Shown: one piece after another, positions 12,066 to 23,159 of the stretch | Position numbering within the stretch: position 1 is the first letter of the stretch | How the letters are laid out: every line of letters begins with the position of its first letter | Assembly: GCA_030063045.1 (NCBI GenBank) | Contig: JAQSEB010000031.1 | Span: 1,736,001 to 1,800,000 of the forward strand | Reading direction: 5' to 3' | Length of the DNA stretch: 64,000 nt | Origin: Pratylenchus scribneri | Lineage: Eukaryota > Nematoda > Chromadorea > Rhabditida > Pratylenchidae | Position numbers and translations under genes: made by a program | The notes under the pieces: generated by a model | What the model was told of the DNA's origin: nothing | Seen by the model: only the letters and a program-made list of their open reading frames with translations | Databases searched by the model: none

Positions 12066-15000
12066 CTGAAGGGGATAACAACAATTCATCCCCAATAATC
12101 TCTTCATCCTCATCAATATCCACCACCAACATTGTCCAACAACTTCAATTCGTCCAATCTTCTTCAAATTTGCCCAAATATTGTCCCCAACAATATTCCA
12201 CCCCATTTGGCCATCTTTCCCTGAATATTGACATTCAGCCGGGCACATCCGTTGGCCGATTTGGATTCGATTCGGCCGCATCCTTCCTTGACATTGGCAA
12301 GTCAAATGGCATCCCCCCTAATTTCCAAATTTGGAGCTAATATCCATACCATTTTGCAGGAATCTGTAGCCAACAGCCCCAAAATAATTCCAACCAAAAT
12401 CATCAATCACAACAAAAACATCATCCACAACAATCTTCATCATCTTCTTCTTCATTGGCCCCAATGCTTCATCCGGCTTTGCTCCAAGACACCCAAGCGG
12501 CCCATCATTCCCTTCAATTCCTTCAAAATTATCCGGGCCCCGTTGTGAATGGAATGGACATGGATTTGTTGAAAAGGGAACAAAATTGTGTGGATTCCCA
12601 AACACAACAAAATCATCATCACATTTGCCATTCTTCACCCGGCTCAAGAGGTAAAATTGGAAGGGAGGGGGGGGGGGGGGCTACATCCTATCATTGAGGT
12701 GCGCAAAATTCCCAAAGGAATTTGGGTGGCAAAAATTAAAATTAATTTATGCGAGAATAAATGGTCAATGGGAGTGGGAGAGGATTGATGGATGGACAGG
12801 AATGGAAAAAGGAAGGAGGGAGATTAGGTGGATGTGCCCCCAGGGAACAATGGGACAATGGGATGGATGGAAAAGGTGAAACGGAAATATGGGCGACGAT
12901 AAAGAAAGAAACCCATTTTATGGGAATATTTGAGGAACAAAAATGGGCGCCGCAATTTTTTGATGGGCTTTTTTTGAAGGGAAAAGAACAACTTTTTGAA
13001 AGGGGCCGAAGAAATGCTCGTCAAAATGACAGTCGCCCTCCAATATTGATGGGATTGCCCGGTTGCGCATCCACCACCCCCCCTTGCCCACCCAATTTGC
13101 CCATCCATTTATGGACGATTTGACGACGATTTTGGATTCCCCCACTTTGAATCGGCCTTCACTCCCCAAAAAGGCAAAAATGATGATGGAGGAATGTGAG
13201 GGGCTATCAAATTTTTTTTGACTGGGAAATTGTCGGCAATCGCCTCCGAAAACGGCTTTTTTCAGGGTGGCAAATGCCCCCTTTCCCTCCTCCCTTCAAC
13301 CAGCCATCCGCGCAGCAGCATTTAGGCAAGGGAAAAATGGATTACGGTAATGGTGATGATTGGAAGTGGGAATGGGGGAATGGATAGAGGAATATGATGG
13401 ATTGGATAAAAATGACAGCCTTAGTAGAATTCACATCCATCGATTCCATTTAAATTGCGATTGTAATTTTAGAATTGTTGGAATTTAAAATTAACAAAAA
13501 GAATAGTAATAGAATCCATCATATGGACAAATCAAAAAAGATGGATTTATTGTCCATGGATTGGAAGTGGCCCTAACCCCTAAGGCTACTATTTTTCAAA
13601 GATCCTTCAGAGGTCTATTATTAAGGTGGGAGAGCTTCTAATCTACTAAAGAGGGCAACTAGGAGAATACGGTAATCAAAAATGGCAGAAAAAGAATAAA
13701 ATGGAATAAACCCAAAGGCAAAATCAATGTAATAAAAGAATGAGAAGAATTATTTGAATGAATTTAGCCTTTATTAAATGTGCCCATTAATTAATTAATT
13801 AATTGAATGAATTGACCGATTTTGTATTCAAATTACCAAATAAATTTTGTAAACACCGATTCCCCAATAAAGGAAAGATATTCATATTTTATAATGGGGT
13901 AAATTGGAGTGCACTAAATTGCTTGGATTTGGTTGATGTCTGAGAGAGTCGAAAGAATGCCAGGAATTCCTTGAAGACATTGGCCCCATCCAATTGCATA
14001 ATAATGTAAAATGGCCCAACATGGCACTGACAAATGGCATAGATGACTTGGCTCGAACGGATATTTCCAATTAGACTTTGTTTTACTTCAACCTTGTTTT
14101 CATATGCTCCGAAATCTGAGCCTAGACTTATTAGCACTGAATCCCAGCCTATAATGCCCTAATGAAAGCACAAATTCCTTATTAGCTCCAAATATATCTG
14201 CGCAAAATTCGAGTTCCCTAAAAAATGGCGCAAATTTCCAGTCAAAATTATCCCAAATTTCTTTCAATAATTACCAATTTTGTTTTTCCCAGCGGATTCA
14301 GGCCACACTGGCGTCAATCAATTGGGCGGTGTGTTCGTCAATGGTCGACCCCTTCCTGACCATATTCGACAAAAAATTGTGGATTTGGCCAAGGATAATA
14401 TGCGGCCATGCGACATTTCCAGGCAATTGCAAGTGTCAAATGGGTTTGTTCAATCAATTTTATTATTCCATTGGGAAATTTGCATCATTTTTAGATGTGT
14501 TTCCAAAATTTTGACTCGTTATTATGAATCGGGCACAATAAAGCCAAGGGCCATTGGAGGGTAAATTGATTAGGCCAATTTGGCACCAAAATATTCCATT
14601 TCCAATTTATAGTTCAAAACCGAGAGTGGCCACCAAAGAAGTTTGCGACAAAATCAAAGTTTGTTCCTTCTCCATTCAATTTGATCATTTTCCCAATCCA
14701 TCCAAAGGTTTATAAGGAAATATCGCCGTCCATTTTTGCGTGGGAAATTCGTGATCGACTCAAAGCGGACAAAATTTGCACGGAAGAAACATTGCCGAGT
14801 GTTTCCTCAATAAATCGAGTACTTCGAAGCATTCAATCAAAAAAAGATACACCAAATTCCAATGGCACTGGGGCAACATTTTTGGATGGGAATGGCACAA
14901 CAATGAGCCAAATGGCAATGCAAAATGATATTTTCCGGACAAGTATGAGGTAAATGATGTGCTTATGAATTAAATGAGGAATAATTGAATAGAATATTAA

Positions 15001-18000
15001 TTTGGGACAAAATTAAATGGCATCGAAATAGAAGAATCAATCAATATTCACTTCTTTTTGGATTCTGAATTTTTGCACGAATATTTCAATGATTTCGATT
15101 ATATCTATTAGTCCTAATCTAGGGCTAAATAATTATTTGGACCCAGAGCTGGGATTACGGGAAACATGGCTTTAAATTATTCTTTATTAAATGCGTGGAA
15201 AATAAAGAAGAGTAAAAAGCATTAGGAGAGGAAAAAAGGTGAATTTAAAAAGACGGATTGAGGCAATATTTGATTGATAGGGCGACAGGTGATTAGGCAA
15301 AAATTGGGGGTACAGTAGGATGAATAGGAATCAAAGCCCTTATGAATTATTGTCATTGAAATTATCATTAAAATATATTAAAAAATAAAAAGGTATTGGC
15401 CATATTCCACTGCCTGGTGCCATTCCCAAATTGCCTCTTTGCCGAGTACTATGAATTTCCCGAATGTTTCCGCCGGCACAATGGACCAATTGGCCGGACA
15501 GGCCAGCACATTCTTTGCAACAAAGAAGGAAGAACCAATCGGTGAGTCCTTTTTGTAAACCAATTTGGCAATTTTATGGCATTGTCGAATTCAAAATCAT
15601 CTCATCCATCCATTCCATACTAGTCAATCTTCCATTCTCATTGATTCCATTATTCATATTCATTTTTGGGTGTATTCCCGGGGGTTGATCCCCCTCCTCC
15701 ACATATTCTCATCAAGTTGTCATCAACTTTTGGCCTTTCCCTGCGGGAAATCATCAACGGCGGTCCAAAAAGAAGAAAAGACTTCCACCGGCGAGGACAT
15801 TCGGCGGCCACGTATAAGGTCATCTCCTCTTCTTGGTTGTGTGTTCCTTCTCATTTTTGGGTATTTCATCGGCAACATATTTTGCATTATTGACAGATCA
15901 CGCAATCCACAATATTTTGAATTCCACTACAAAATGCCATTTTTATTTTTCAAATTTCAATGCAAAATTCCATCAAAAAGAGCATCGAATTCATTGACAG
16001 TTCCGGTGCCCCTTCCCCCTTCTTATTTGATTTGTCTTCAATGAATTTTGGTGGCTGTTTTTGTGCGCAAAACCATCTGAACCAAAAATGTCACTCCTCC
16101 AAAAAAGTCCATCGCCCGAGGGCGGCCGCCACTTCCAATTTACTTCTTCGTCATCGCTAATTTCATTATCAACTCAATCCGTTCGAGCAGAAACAAACCA
16201 CTGATTCCGCAAAAACACATTCGCCCAAAATTACTTGTCGAACACAACCCAAAAAAGGGGGGGAAGGGGGATGGGTGAATGTTCTTTTCCTTCTTTTGTT
16301 TTTCGGCTGGCTGATCACCGGCCGTTGATTAATTGACAGCCGCCCATCAACCCACCCAAAACCGCCGCCGCCGCAATCAGTGCTGATGAAAACCCGAAAG
16401 TACTGTAGTCAAAATGGAGGAGGAGGAGGAGTTGATTATTTCCATTTTAAGGAGGAATGGATCCAAACTTCCTCCACACAATTTTTTGGTTAACATTTTT
16501 ATCCCCTCCAACAATTCCCTTTAATCACACTTTGATTGACCATTTATGGCAAAAATATGACCAATTAGCCGCCCTTTTGTACTCCAAGAGGACACCAAAT
16601 TTTAATTGAATTAAAACCGATTAACCTAATCCGCGACGCTTAATCAAATAATAGGGAGGCAAATTTGTACAATGGAAGGGACCCTCCGGAAGGAAAGAAG
16701 GGAGGAAGGGAGGAGGGGGTGCTTGGCTAATTTGATCAGCAATTTGATTTAATTTAATTGAGGCTTGGGGGCGGGGTGCCCGTGCCATTTCCCCTTCCTT
16801 TGCCCCTTTGGCTGATCCAATTAGCCTTCCCTCGGCCATCAATCCACCCACCAAAACCATTCATTTTGATCAAAAATGATGACCCCAACAGAAAAAAATA
16901 GAAATGGACCAACCTCCGCCGGTGGATCATCATCATCTTCAGCAGCAACAAATATTCCCAAATTCCCTCTATTTAATGCCAACCTCAATGGACCATCACA
17001 ATGTCCAACAATATGGCCAAACAACCCAACAATCATTGATGTCCACAGCCATCGAATTCGACCATCCAAATTCCCTTCATCTTCATTCCATCCATTCACC
17101 CCATCAGCAGCCGGTCATTGTTCCCCCAAGGGGACAAATGGGCGATGATGGCCATGAAAATGTGCCATCCTCCCATCAACATCATCAAAAAACGAAGAAA
17201 GGAGGAGGCAGCAATTTGAAAATTGGTTAGCCAATTCTCATATAAAATTGCGCCAAAAACATTTGAGAATATTATTTTGCCAATTAATAATTCCAATATA
17301 TCTTCTTCTTTTTGTATTCATAAATTCATCCAATTTGTCCTTTTCGCCTGTTCCTTTTCCTTCTTTCATTTTCTCCAAAGAATCGGGGACCCACCAAATG
17401 CTCAGCCCTACGGGGAAAGGGCAAGATCGGACGGGGCGCAAAGTCCGGGGAAAATTCCGTTGGAAAGGCGGGTGATCGCCGAAGGAGATAAGGCCCAACG
17501 ATGATGGATGGACTGGTTGGAATTGGAAGGAAGGACAAAGATGGATGGATGAATGGGGGGGGGGGGGGGAGGCCCATAAATCAATTTGTATGGTTTCCTC
17601 CCAATTTTCGGGGATTTATTATTTGGGTGGCGGCAATTTGTCGCCTTTTAAAGGTGCCAAAATGAGTAATGAATTAGCGGAAAAAAAAGAGGAAATGCCA
17701 AAAATTGGTAATTAATCCATTCCCATTTTTGAAGAGGACGATCAAAAGCCGCCCAGTGATCCGGCAATCCAAACTCCGTTGAATGATTCGGACAGTGCCG
17801 ACAGAATGCGATTGAAAAGGAAATTGCAACGAAATAGGACTTCATTCACGCAGGAACAAATTGACAGCCTAGAAAAAGGTTGGATTGGAAAATGGATGAA
17901 TGGCTCATCAATTTTAAACGAATTTTGTAGAATTTGAGAAGACCCATTATCCGGATGTGTACACGAGAGAAGCATTGGCACTTAAAATTCATTTGCCTGA

Positions 18001-19520
18001 AGCCAGAGTCCAAGTTCAACACAAATAAATGTCATTTTAATTTTTGGATTTTTTGTAGGTTTGGTTCAGCAATCGAAGGGCCAAATATCGAAGGGAGGAA
18101 AAAATGCGCAAACAGGGATTGCAGCCGGGTGGCATCCAACAGAGGAATAATGGGACCGACCTAAATGGGAATGGAGGCGGTGGATCCGGAACGCCGAATT
18201 CAGTGGCCGGTTCCTCCGCATCCTCTCGAACATCGGCACGGCCAGTTGGCGGATTGGGTGGCACCGGTCCAGAACAATTCGAATCGAAGCTGAATATGAA
18301 TGGAAATGTGGACCATCAATCAACAATTCTGGCCAATTCACCATCCTCCTCCAGTGGAGGAATGCCCAGCCAACAAAATGGCAAGTTTCATTTAGGGAGT
18401 GGTCAATGAATTTGTTCATGAATTATCCCCCAAATATACCTCTTTTCACCAAATTGGGATGCGCAATTTGGGTTTTTATGTTGACTTGTTGTGCAGTGGC
18501 CAGAATATTCTCCCCTTTCGGATGCCGGGATTAGCCCTCGTTATTCCCTTTTTTGGCCATTTTCCCCTTAAAAATCCCGTCGTCGATTCTGTGACTGGCT
18601 AATTGACCCCCGGCCAATGAGAATAGACAAAAGGGAAGTGGGTGGGAGATTAATGCCATCGGCAAAATCAAAAGAAAACAAGAAAAGGAGGAAGAAAAGG
18701 GAGCCAATTGGAGACAACGACGACATATTGTTGATGAGTGAGGGGATTTGAGGGATGGTATGGTAACAGTAGGAAAATGAATAAAAGGAAAATAAACTTG
18801 AACGAAATGAATATGCCTATAGGGAACAATGATTAATGCAGTCCTTAATTCCTTTACAGGCCAATCCGGCACTGATATTCTCCAATTGGGTGTTCAACAA
18901 GATGGTGGCCAATCAACCCAATCAGGAAATGTAGGCCAAAGGGGATCGAATGGCCCTTCCATCGATGGATCTCTTCGAGGTGGTGGCCCATCAGTCTCAA
19001 CATATTCTGCCACAAATTCCTTGGGCGGGACAACGGCTGGCACATCAACTTTGATGCAAAGTTTGCCTGGAGCGGCTGCAGCCCAACAAATGGCCTACAT
19101 TGACCCATAGTAAATTATTCAGGAGGAATATTTATATCATTTTGTCCATTAAGTTTCATGCAAATGCCAGATTTGAATGCGTATAACATGTTCCAAACTG
19201 GCAGATATGATTTCAATGTAAGTTTTCAATATTTTTTGTTCATTATTATTCCCAATTCAGCCATATGCTCGCCATCCTCCCCAAGTGGCAGCCAGAGCTG
19301 CCGCCGCATTCTCATCGCCAACTGTTGCTTCGGCAATGCCAGGTTTGGTGGACGCTTCCGAATTCAGTAATAATCAGGCAACATTTTAGGTTTGAGTCTG
19401 CAAGTTTCCGTACTTTCGGGTCAACATTCGGCCACCGCCTCTCATTTGCACAATTTGAGCGAATGGACTAATGGATCGGTGGCACCCGACCCTCAGCATT
19501 ATTGGCCAACACAACAATGA
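12066..19520 (+). CDS. vab-3: Pax6/VAB-3 paired-domain and homeodomain transcription factor (5' end not found)
   Basis: Nuclear DNA-binding factor for head, sensory and neural patterning in nematodes. Phase-consistent exons: 12066-12296, 12360-12650, 13266-13325, 14293-14443, 14495-14560, 14613-14658, 14708-14949, 15393-15541, 17654-17707, 17735-17878, 17931-18013, 18059-18380, 18860-19109, 19154-19217, 19261-19342, 19390-19520. The paired domain spans 14293-14949 ([40 protein letters not shown]). The Pax-type homeodomain spans 17735-18090 ([36 protein letters not shown], with Ser at homeodomain position 50). The C-terminus ends HYWPTQQ, resembling the conserved PAX6 tail. Upstream exons are Gln/His/Ser-rich. 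Three introns start with GC (after 12296, 13325 and 18380). The first listed exon needs a preceding phase-1 exon, so the start codon is missing. Exon 15393-15541 splices in phase to 17654; an internal start at 16904 offers a paired-less form. Confidence 0.93.
13111..13195 (+). other. Possible alternative first exon of Pax6
   Basis: An ATG at 13111 opens 28 codons starting [20 protein letters not shown] and ending before a GTGAGG donor at 13196 in phase 1. That is the phase needed to join either the exon at 13266 or the paired-domain exon at 14293. It cannot be reached in frame from the 12650 donor, which is why it reads as an alternative start. Evidence is only frame, phase and codon style. 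Confidence 0.4.
15106..15358 (+). repeat. Dispersed repeat copy A (Pax6 intron)
   Basis: Starts TATTAGTCCTAATCTAGGG and ends near ATTATTGTCATTGA. It shares with copies B, C and D the blocks GGCAATATTTGATTGATAGG, GTACAGTAGGATGAATAGG and a final (G)GCCCTTA..ATTATTGGCATTGACA-like end. It lies about 35 bp upstream of the exon at 15393. Confidence 0.85.
16904..17225 (+). CDS. Internal first exon for a paired-less (MAB-18-like) Pax6 isoform
   Basis: An ATG at 16904 starts a His/Gln-rich frame ([16 protein letters not shown]...) that reaches a GT donor after 17225 in phase 1, exactly the phase accepted by the exon at 17654 that precedes the homeodomain. The only usable acceptor in front of it (CAG at 16889-16891, 12 nt before the ATG) is phase 0. 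It cannot be entered from the paired-domain exon ending at 15541, which is phase 1. So this exon and the paired-domain exons look mutually exclusive, and the CAG would suit spliced-leader addition. In C. elegans the vab-3 locus makes a homeodomain-only product, MAB-18, from an internal start; this is the likely counterpart. The isoform itself is inferred. Confidence 0.65.
18450..18757 (-). repeat. Inverted repeat copy 2 (Pax6 intron)
   Basis: Reverse-complement partner of 7817-8120, located inside the GC-AG intron 18381-18859 of the Pax6 gene. It occupies almost the whole intron, so the intron probably grew by this insertion. Confidence 0.85.
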
Positions 19521-19910
19521 ATGAAGAATGAACCCATGAATTGAATTGACTATTATCCCCAATTCCACATAATTTTTATTGAATTCATTGTTCCCAATTT
19601 ATCATATTCATATGACAATCGCATAAAAATGACTTATTAAGAATGCTCAATAGCCTATATTCTCCATCAAATTAAACTATTATTCATCTCCATTTTACAA
19701 TTACAATGGATGGGTCTTTTAGTCGTTTTTATATTTATTTACTTATTTCAAATAAATCGAACAAAATGAGATGGGAAGAATTTATTTATTTCCATTCAAA
19801 AAAAGGTCAATAAAAAATGCGGCAACAAAATAATGCGAGAAAAACAGATGAAGGATTGGCAGTGTAAATATATTTTAAGAACAGATGGAATTGAGGAATT
19901 TATTGACGCA
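19521..19910. other. Convergent 3' spacer between Pax6 and cdk-1
   Basis: AT-rich, with AATAAA-like sequences on both strands (for example AATAAA at 19750-19755 on the plus strand), consistent with the two 3' UTRs. No exon is seen. Confidence 0.6.
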
Positions 19911-21158
19911 TTAAGATGGATAAGAGTTTTCATCGACTCCGGTTGGTGATGGCAAAACCAATGTGCCATCATAATCGCTTGCCGGCAGTTCCTTTTTGTC
20001 CAAATCGTCAAAATAAGGATGGCGCAGAATTTGCTTGGCCGAAATTCGATCAGTTGGGTTGTAGATGAACATTTTCTTAAAAATATTTATTATTTTCGTC
20101 TGCAACATTCATTGAATTTACCGAAAGTAATTCCAGTCCATTGTCGTCCAAATGCATGGCCATTTTTGCGGTCACCGTGTTATCGTGCCATTTTGGGAAA
20201 GTTGGCTTGTAGTCGGGCAATTGAGAAACACCTTCCCACATTTGTTCATTCGGAGTACCAAGAATACTAAAAATGATTAATATTTGCAATAATTTAATAT
20301 AGTAAACAAACCGGAAGACGCGGAAGAGTTGGTCAATTTCGGAGTCACCTTGGAAGAGGGGCTTTTTGCGTGCCATTTCTGCAAAAATGCAGCCAATGCT
20401 CCAAATATCCACACCTTTAACCCCAAATTCAATAAATTATAAGGAGAAAGAAAACGAAACCTGTTGAGTAGCGATGAGCGCCCAAAAGAACTTCAGGTGC
20501 TCGGTACCAAAGAGTGACCACCTTAAATAATGTTTAGTCAATTAAATGGGTAATAAATAAAATACTTCATGAGTGTAAGCCCGAATTGGAATTCCAACGG
20601 CGCGTGCCAATCCAAAATCAGCGAGTTTGATTGTTTTTGTCTCCGGGTCGACCAATAAATTCTAAAATGATAATTAAATTAAAAAATGCAATAATTTATT
20701 ACTTGAGGTTTCAGATCACGATGAAGCACACGGCGTTGATGGCAGAAGCACATTCCTTGGGAGATTTGGTACAGAAAACTTTTGAGCATTGGCTTATCCA
20801 TTCCCTCATCAGGCAAACTGTCCATGAAGCGTTTCAAATCCATTTGGATGAATTCAAAGATCAAGTAGAGTCGATTCTCCTGCATGACGACATCCTCCAA
20901 TTTGACAATGTTTGGATGGCGCAATTCTCGAAGCATCGAAATCTCGCGGATAGCCGTTGATGGAACGCCCTCATCTTCACTCTCCAGTCTGATCTTCTTC
21001 ATGGCCACGAATTTGTTGGTCCGCTTGTCCATTCCTTTGTAGACGATTCCATATGTGCCTTAAATTTGTATATTACTCATTTTTAGTTAGAAAATACTAA
21101 AATTACCTTCTCCAATTTTGTCAATTTTAGTGAAATCTTCTAAGCCGCGACCACTCAT
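19911..21158 (-). CDS. cdk-1: Cyclin-dependent kinase 1
   Basis: Ser/Thr kinase driving mitosis and meiosis with cyclins A/B. Seven exons, listed 5' to 3' on the minus strand: 21158-21107, 21058-20703, 20661-20566, 20521-20461, 20414-20312, 20266-20122, 20075-19911, giving 325 aa. Diagnostic features are [12 protein letters not shown] with the inhibitory Thr-Tyr pair, the exact PSTAIRE helix ([16 protein letters not shown]), HRDLKPQ, DFGLARA, the activation-loop Thr in [14 protein letters not shown], and [13 protein letters not shown] (CDK1 type). It ends with an extension of about 20 residues beyond the vertebrate end. The start M-S-G-R-G precedes [12 protein letters not shown]. It is divergently arranged with the sideroflexin gene, and an E2F-like site lies between them. 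Confidence 0.97.
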
Positions 21159-21729
21159 TGCATTATTATTGTACATTTCAATAGATAAATTTTAGATAAC
21201 CTTAAGATGTAAATTATACTTTCGAATTATGGAATATTTTAAAATGGACTCTATATGGGATTTGGGATTCGATTTGTCAAAACTAATGCATTAAAGTTAT
21301 CCAAATTATGACTTAATTTTAATTGCAATTTACTGATCAATGAAACGAGTTGTACTCAATGAAAAAGAGGAATGAGATTCTGTTACTAGTCTAGTCAATG
21401 TCAATGTTCAGCAGCTTTAATTTTAGGGTTTCAGTTTCAGCGCAGCGCAGTGCGCGAAAAGAACGATGCCGACTAATCTAATTGGAAATTTTAAAGGAAA
21501 AATTTTTCGCAAAAATAAATTATTCCAAAAATGACAATTTGTCCAATATTATTTTTAAGCTTTCTCTTTTTTTTCCCTTTTCCCCTTGAGCGTTATTAAG
21601 CATTAAGCCTCGCTTCATCACTTTAGGGTTCGGTTCCTCGTCCCCATGTCAATGTCCAAGGTCCACTTTCCGTTCCACCAAATTAGATCAGACCACTTAT
21701 TATTGAATATTTAATTAATTTCTTTTAAG
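21159..21729. promoter_or_regulatory. Shared divergent promoter region of cdk-1 and sideroflexin
   Basis: A 571-bp spacer between two genes transcribed away from each other. It contains a GC-rich patch (21440-21462) in otherwise AT-rich DNA and a pyrimidine tract (TTTCTCTTTTTTTTCC, about 21560) upstream of the sideroflexin start. TTTTAAG directly precedes the sideroflexin ATG at 21730 and would serve as a trans-splice acceptor. Confidence 0.6.
21451..21461 (-). promoter_or_regulatory. E2F/DP-like site
   Basis: TGCGCGAAAAG; on the cdk-1 strand this reads CTTTTCGCGCA, matching the E2F consensus TTTSGCGC/TTTCGCGC. It lies about 293 bp upstream of the cdk-1 ATG. E2F control of CDK1 is known in animals; activity here is inferred. 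Confidence 0.45.
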
Positions 21730-22927
21730 ATGGCCTCACAACCAAATGATGAAAAAGACAAATTAATTAGCAAACTTCCAGTGAAACCAGATATATCGAA
21801 ACCCCGATGGGATCAGTCAACTTTCGAAGGCCGGGCTCGTCATTTTTTTGCTGTGGTTAACCCCTTGAATTTATTTGCCAATAATTCGGAATTGGAACAA
21901 GCTCAAAAAATTGTGCTGGATTACAGGTTAAATAGGACAATTCCATTAAAATATTTACCAGAAATACTTTAAGAAAGGGAAAATACCCAGCAGATTTGAC
22001 TGTCGACCAATTATGGAATGCCAAACAACTTTATGATTCGGCTTATCATCCAACAACCGGAGAAAAAATGCTAATAATTGGTCGAATGAGCGCTCAAGTT
22101 CCGTGCAATACAATCATCACTGGCGGGATGCTCAGCTTCTACAAAACGACTCCATCAATTGTTTTTTGGCAATGGGTTAATCAGACATTCAATGCGATCG
22201 TCAACTACACAAATCGTTCGGGTGATTCTGTGAGCAAGGATCAACTGGCTCAGGCCTACGTTCTCGCGACTGGCGGAGCATTGACAGCGGCATTGAGTTT
22301 AAATGCGATCACAAAGGTAAATAAATTTATTATCAATTTCGGATATTTGATATTTTAAGAGAATGCGATCGCCCATTTATGGTCGACTTGTTCCATTTGC
22401 TGCCGTGGCCATCGCCAATTGCATAAATGGTAATTAATTAAAGATTAAACGGCGTCAATTAAATTTATTATGCAATTTTAGTATCGATGATGCGCCAAAA
22501 GGAATTCACCGATGGAGTGGAGATTGTGGATAACATGGGAACACCATTGGGAAAGAGCAAAATTGTGGCCACTCAAGCAATCCCGCAAGTAATAATCAGT
22601 CGTATCTCGATGGCCGCACCATATATGGGTGAGAATATTTATTTTAATATAAATGGTAAAAACGATATTTTTACAGTTTTAACACCCCTCGCGGTCAATC
22701 AATTGCTCAAGAAGCGCTGGTTCAATTCTCGACCTTGGCTCTCTCCAATTTTCCAAACTCTCTTCTGCGGTCTCATTCTGCTTATTTCGACCCCACTTTG
22801 CTGTGCTATATTCCCACAAATGAGCCCAATTCCTCTGTCAAAATTGGAGCCGGAATTGCAGGAGAAAGTCAAACAACAAAGTCTCAGAGACCCGCCGGAG
22901 ATTGTTTATTACAACAAAGGACTTTGA
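21730..22927 (+). CDS. sfxn-1: Sideroflexin (SFXN1/3 type)
   Basis: Mitochondrial inner-membrane carrier; SFXN1 imports serine for one-carbon metabolism. Exons 21730-21926, 21974-22316, 22360-22429, 22482-22628 and 22677-22927 encode 335 aa. Family marks: [19 protein letters not shown], then [42 protein letters not shown], the late hydrophobic segment [20 protein letters not shown] and the conserved YYNKGL end. Length matches the family (320-335 aa). MPC2 follows 233 bp downstream in the same orientation. Confidence 0.96.
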
Positions 22928-23159
22928 ATGAATTAGATGAATAATTTTGTGTGCAATTTAATAATTGTGTATTGTGGCATATCCAAACATTATATTCTCT
23001 TTAATTCCAACATTAATTGTTTTGAAAATAGTATTTCGCATAAAAATGAATCTTTTATTCGAAATTTTAATTTTATTTGTGGTCAAATAACAACCAAATA
23101 TATTTATAATTTTCATTCAAAACTTAAAACCATTTTTTGCCATTTTAAAGTATTTCTCA

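Noticed and set aside
13565..13680. Possible fifth copy of the dispersed repeat in the Pax6 intron (GGCCCTAACCCCTAAGG...)
   Set aside because: Lacks the GATTGATAGG and GTACAGTAGGAT blocks shared by copies A-D; similarity too weak to call.
14100..14165. Fragment with GCCTAGACTTATTAGCAC resembling repeat ends
   Set aside because: Too short and without the diagnostic blocks of the repeat family.
15565..16044. Open frame containing [20 protein letters not shown] as an extra Pax6 exon
   Set aside because: Available acceptors are phase 2, incompatible with the phase-1 donor at 15541; kept only as an unresolved possibility.
17377..17472. Exon-like stretch between the internal Pax6 start and the homeodomain (frame reading [11 protein letters not shown])
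   Set aside because: It can be entered in phase 1 but no GT or GC donor leaves it in the phase required by the exon at 17654, while 17225 joins 17654 directly.
20631..20960. 109-codon plus-strand frame over cdk-1
   Set aside because: Antisense shadow of the kinase exons, which have clear conserved motifs on the minus strand.
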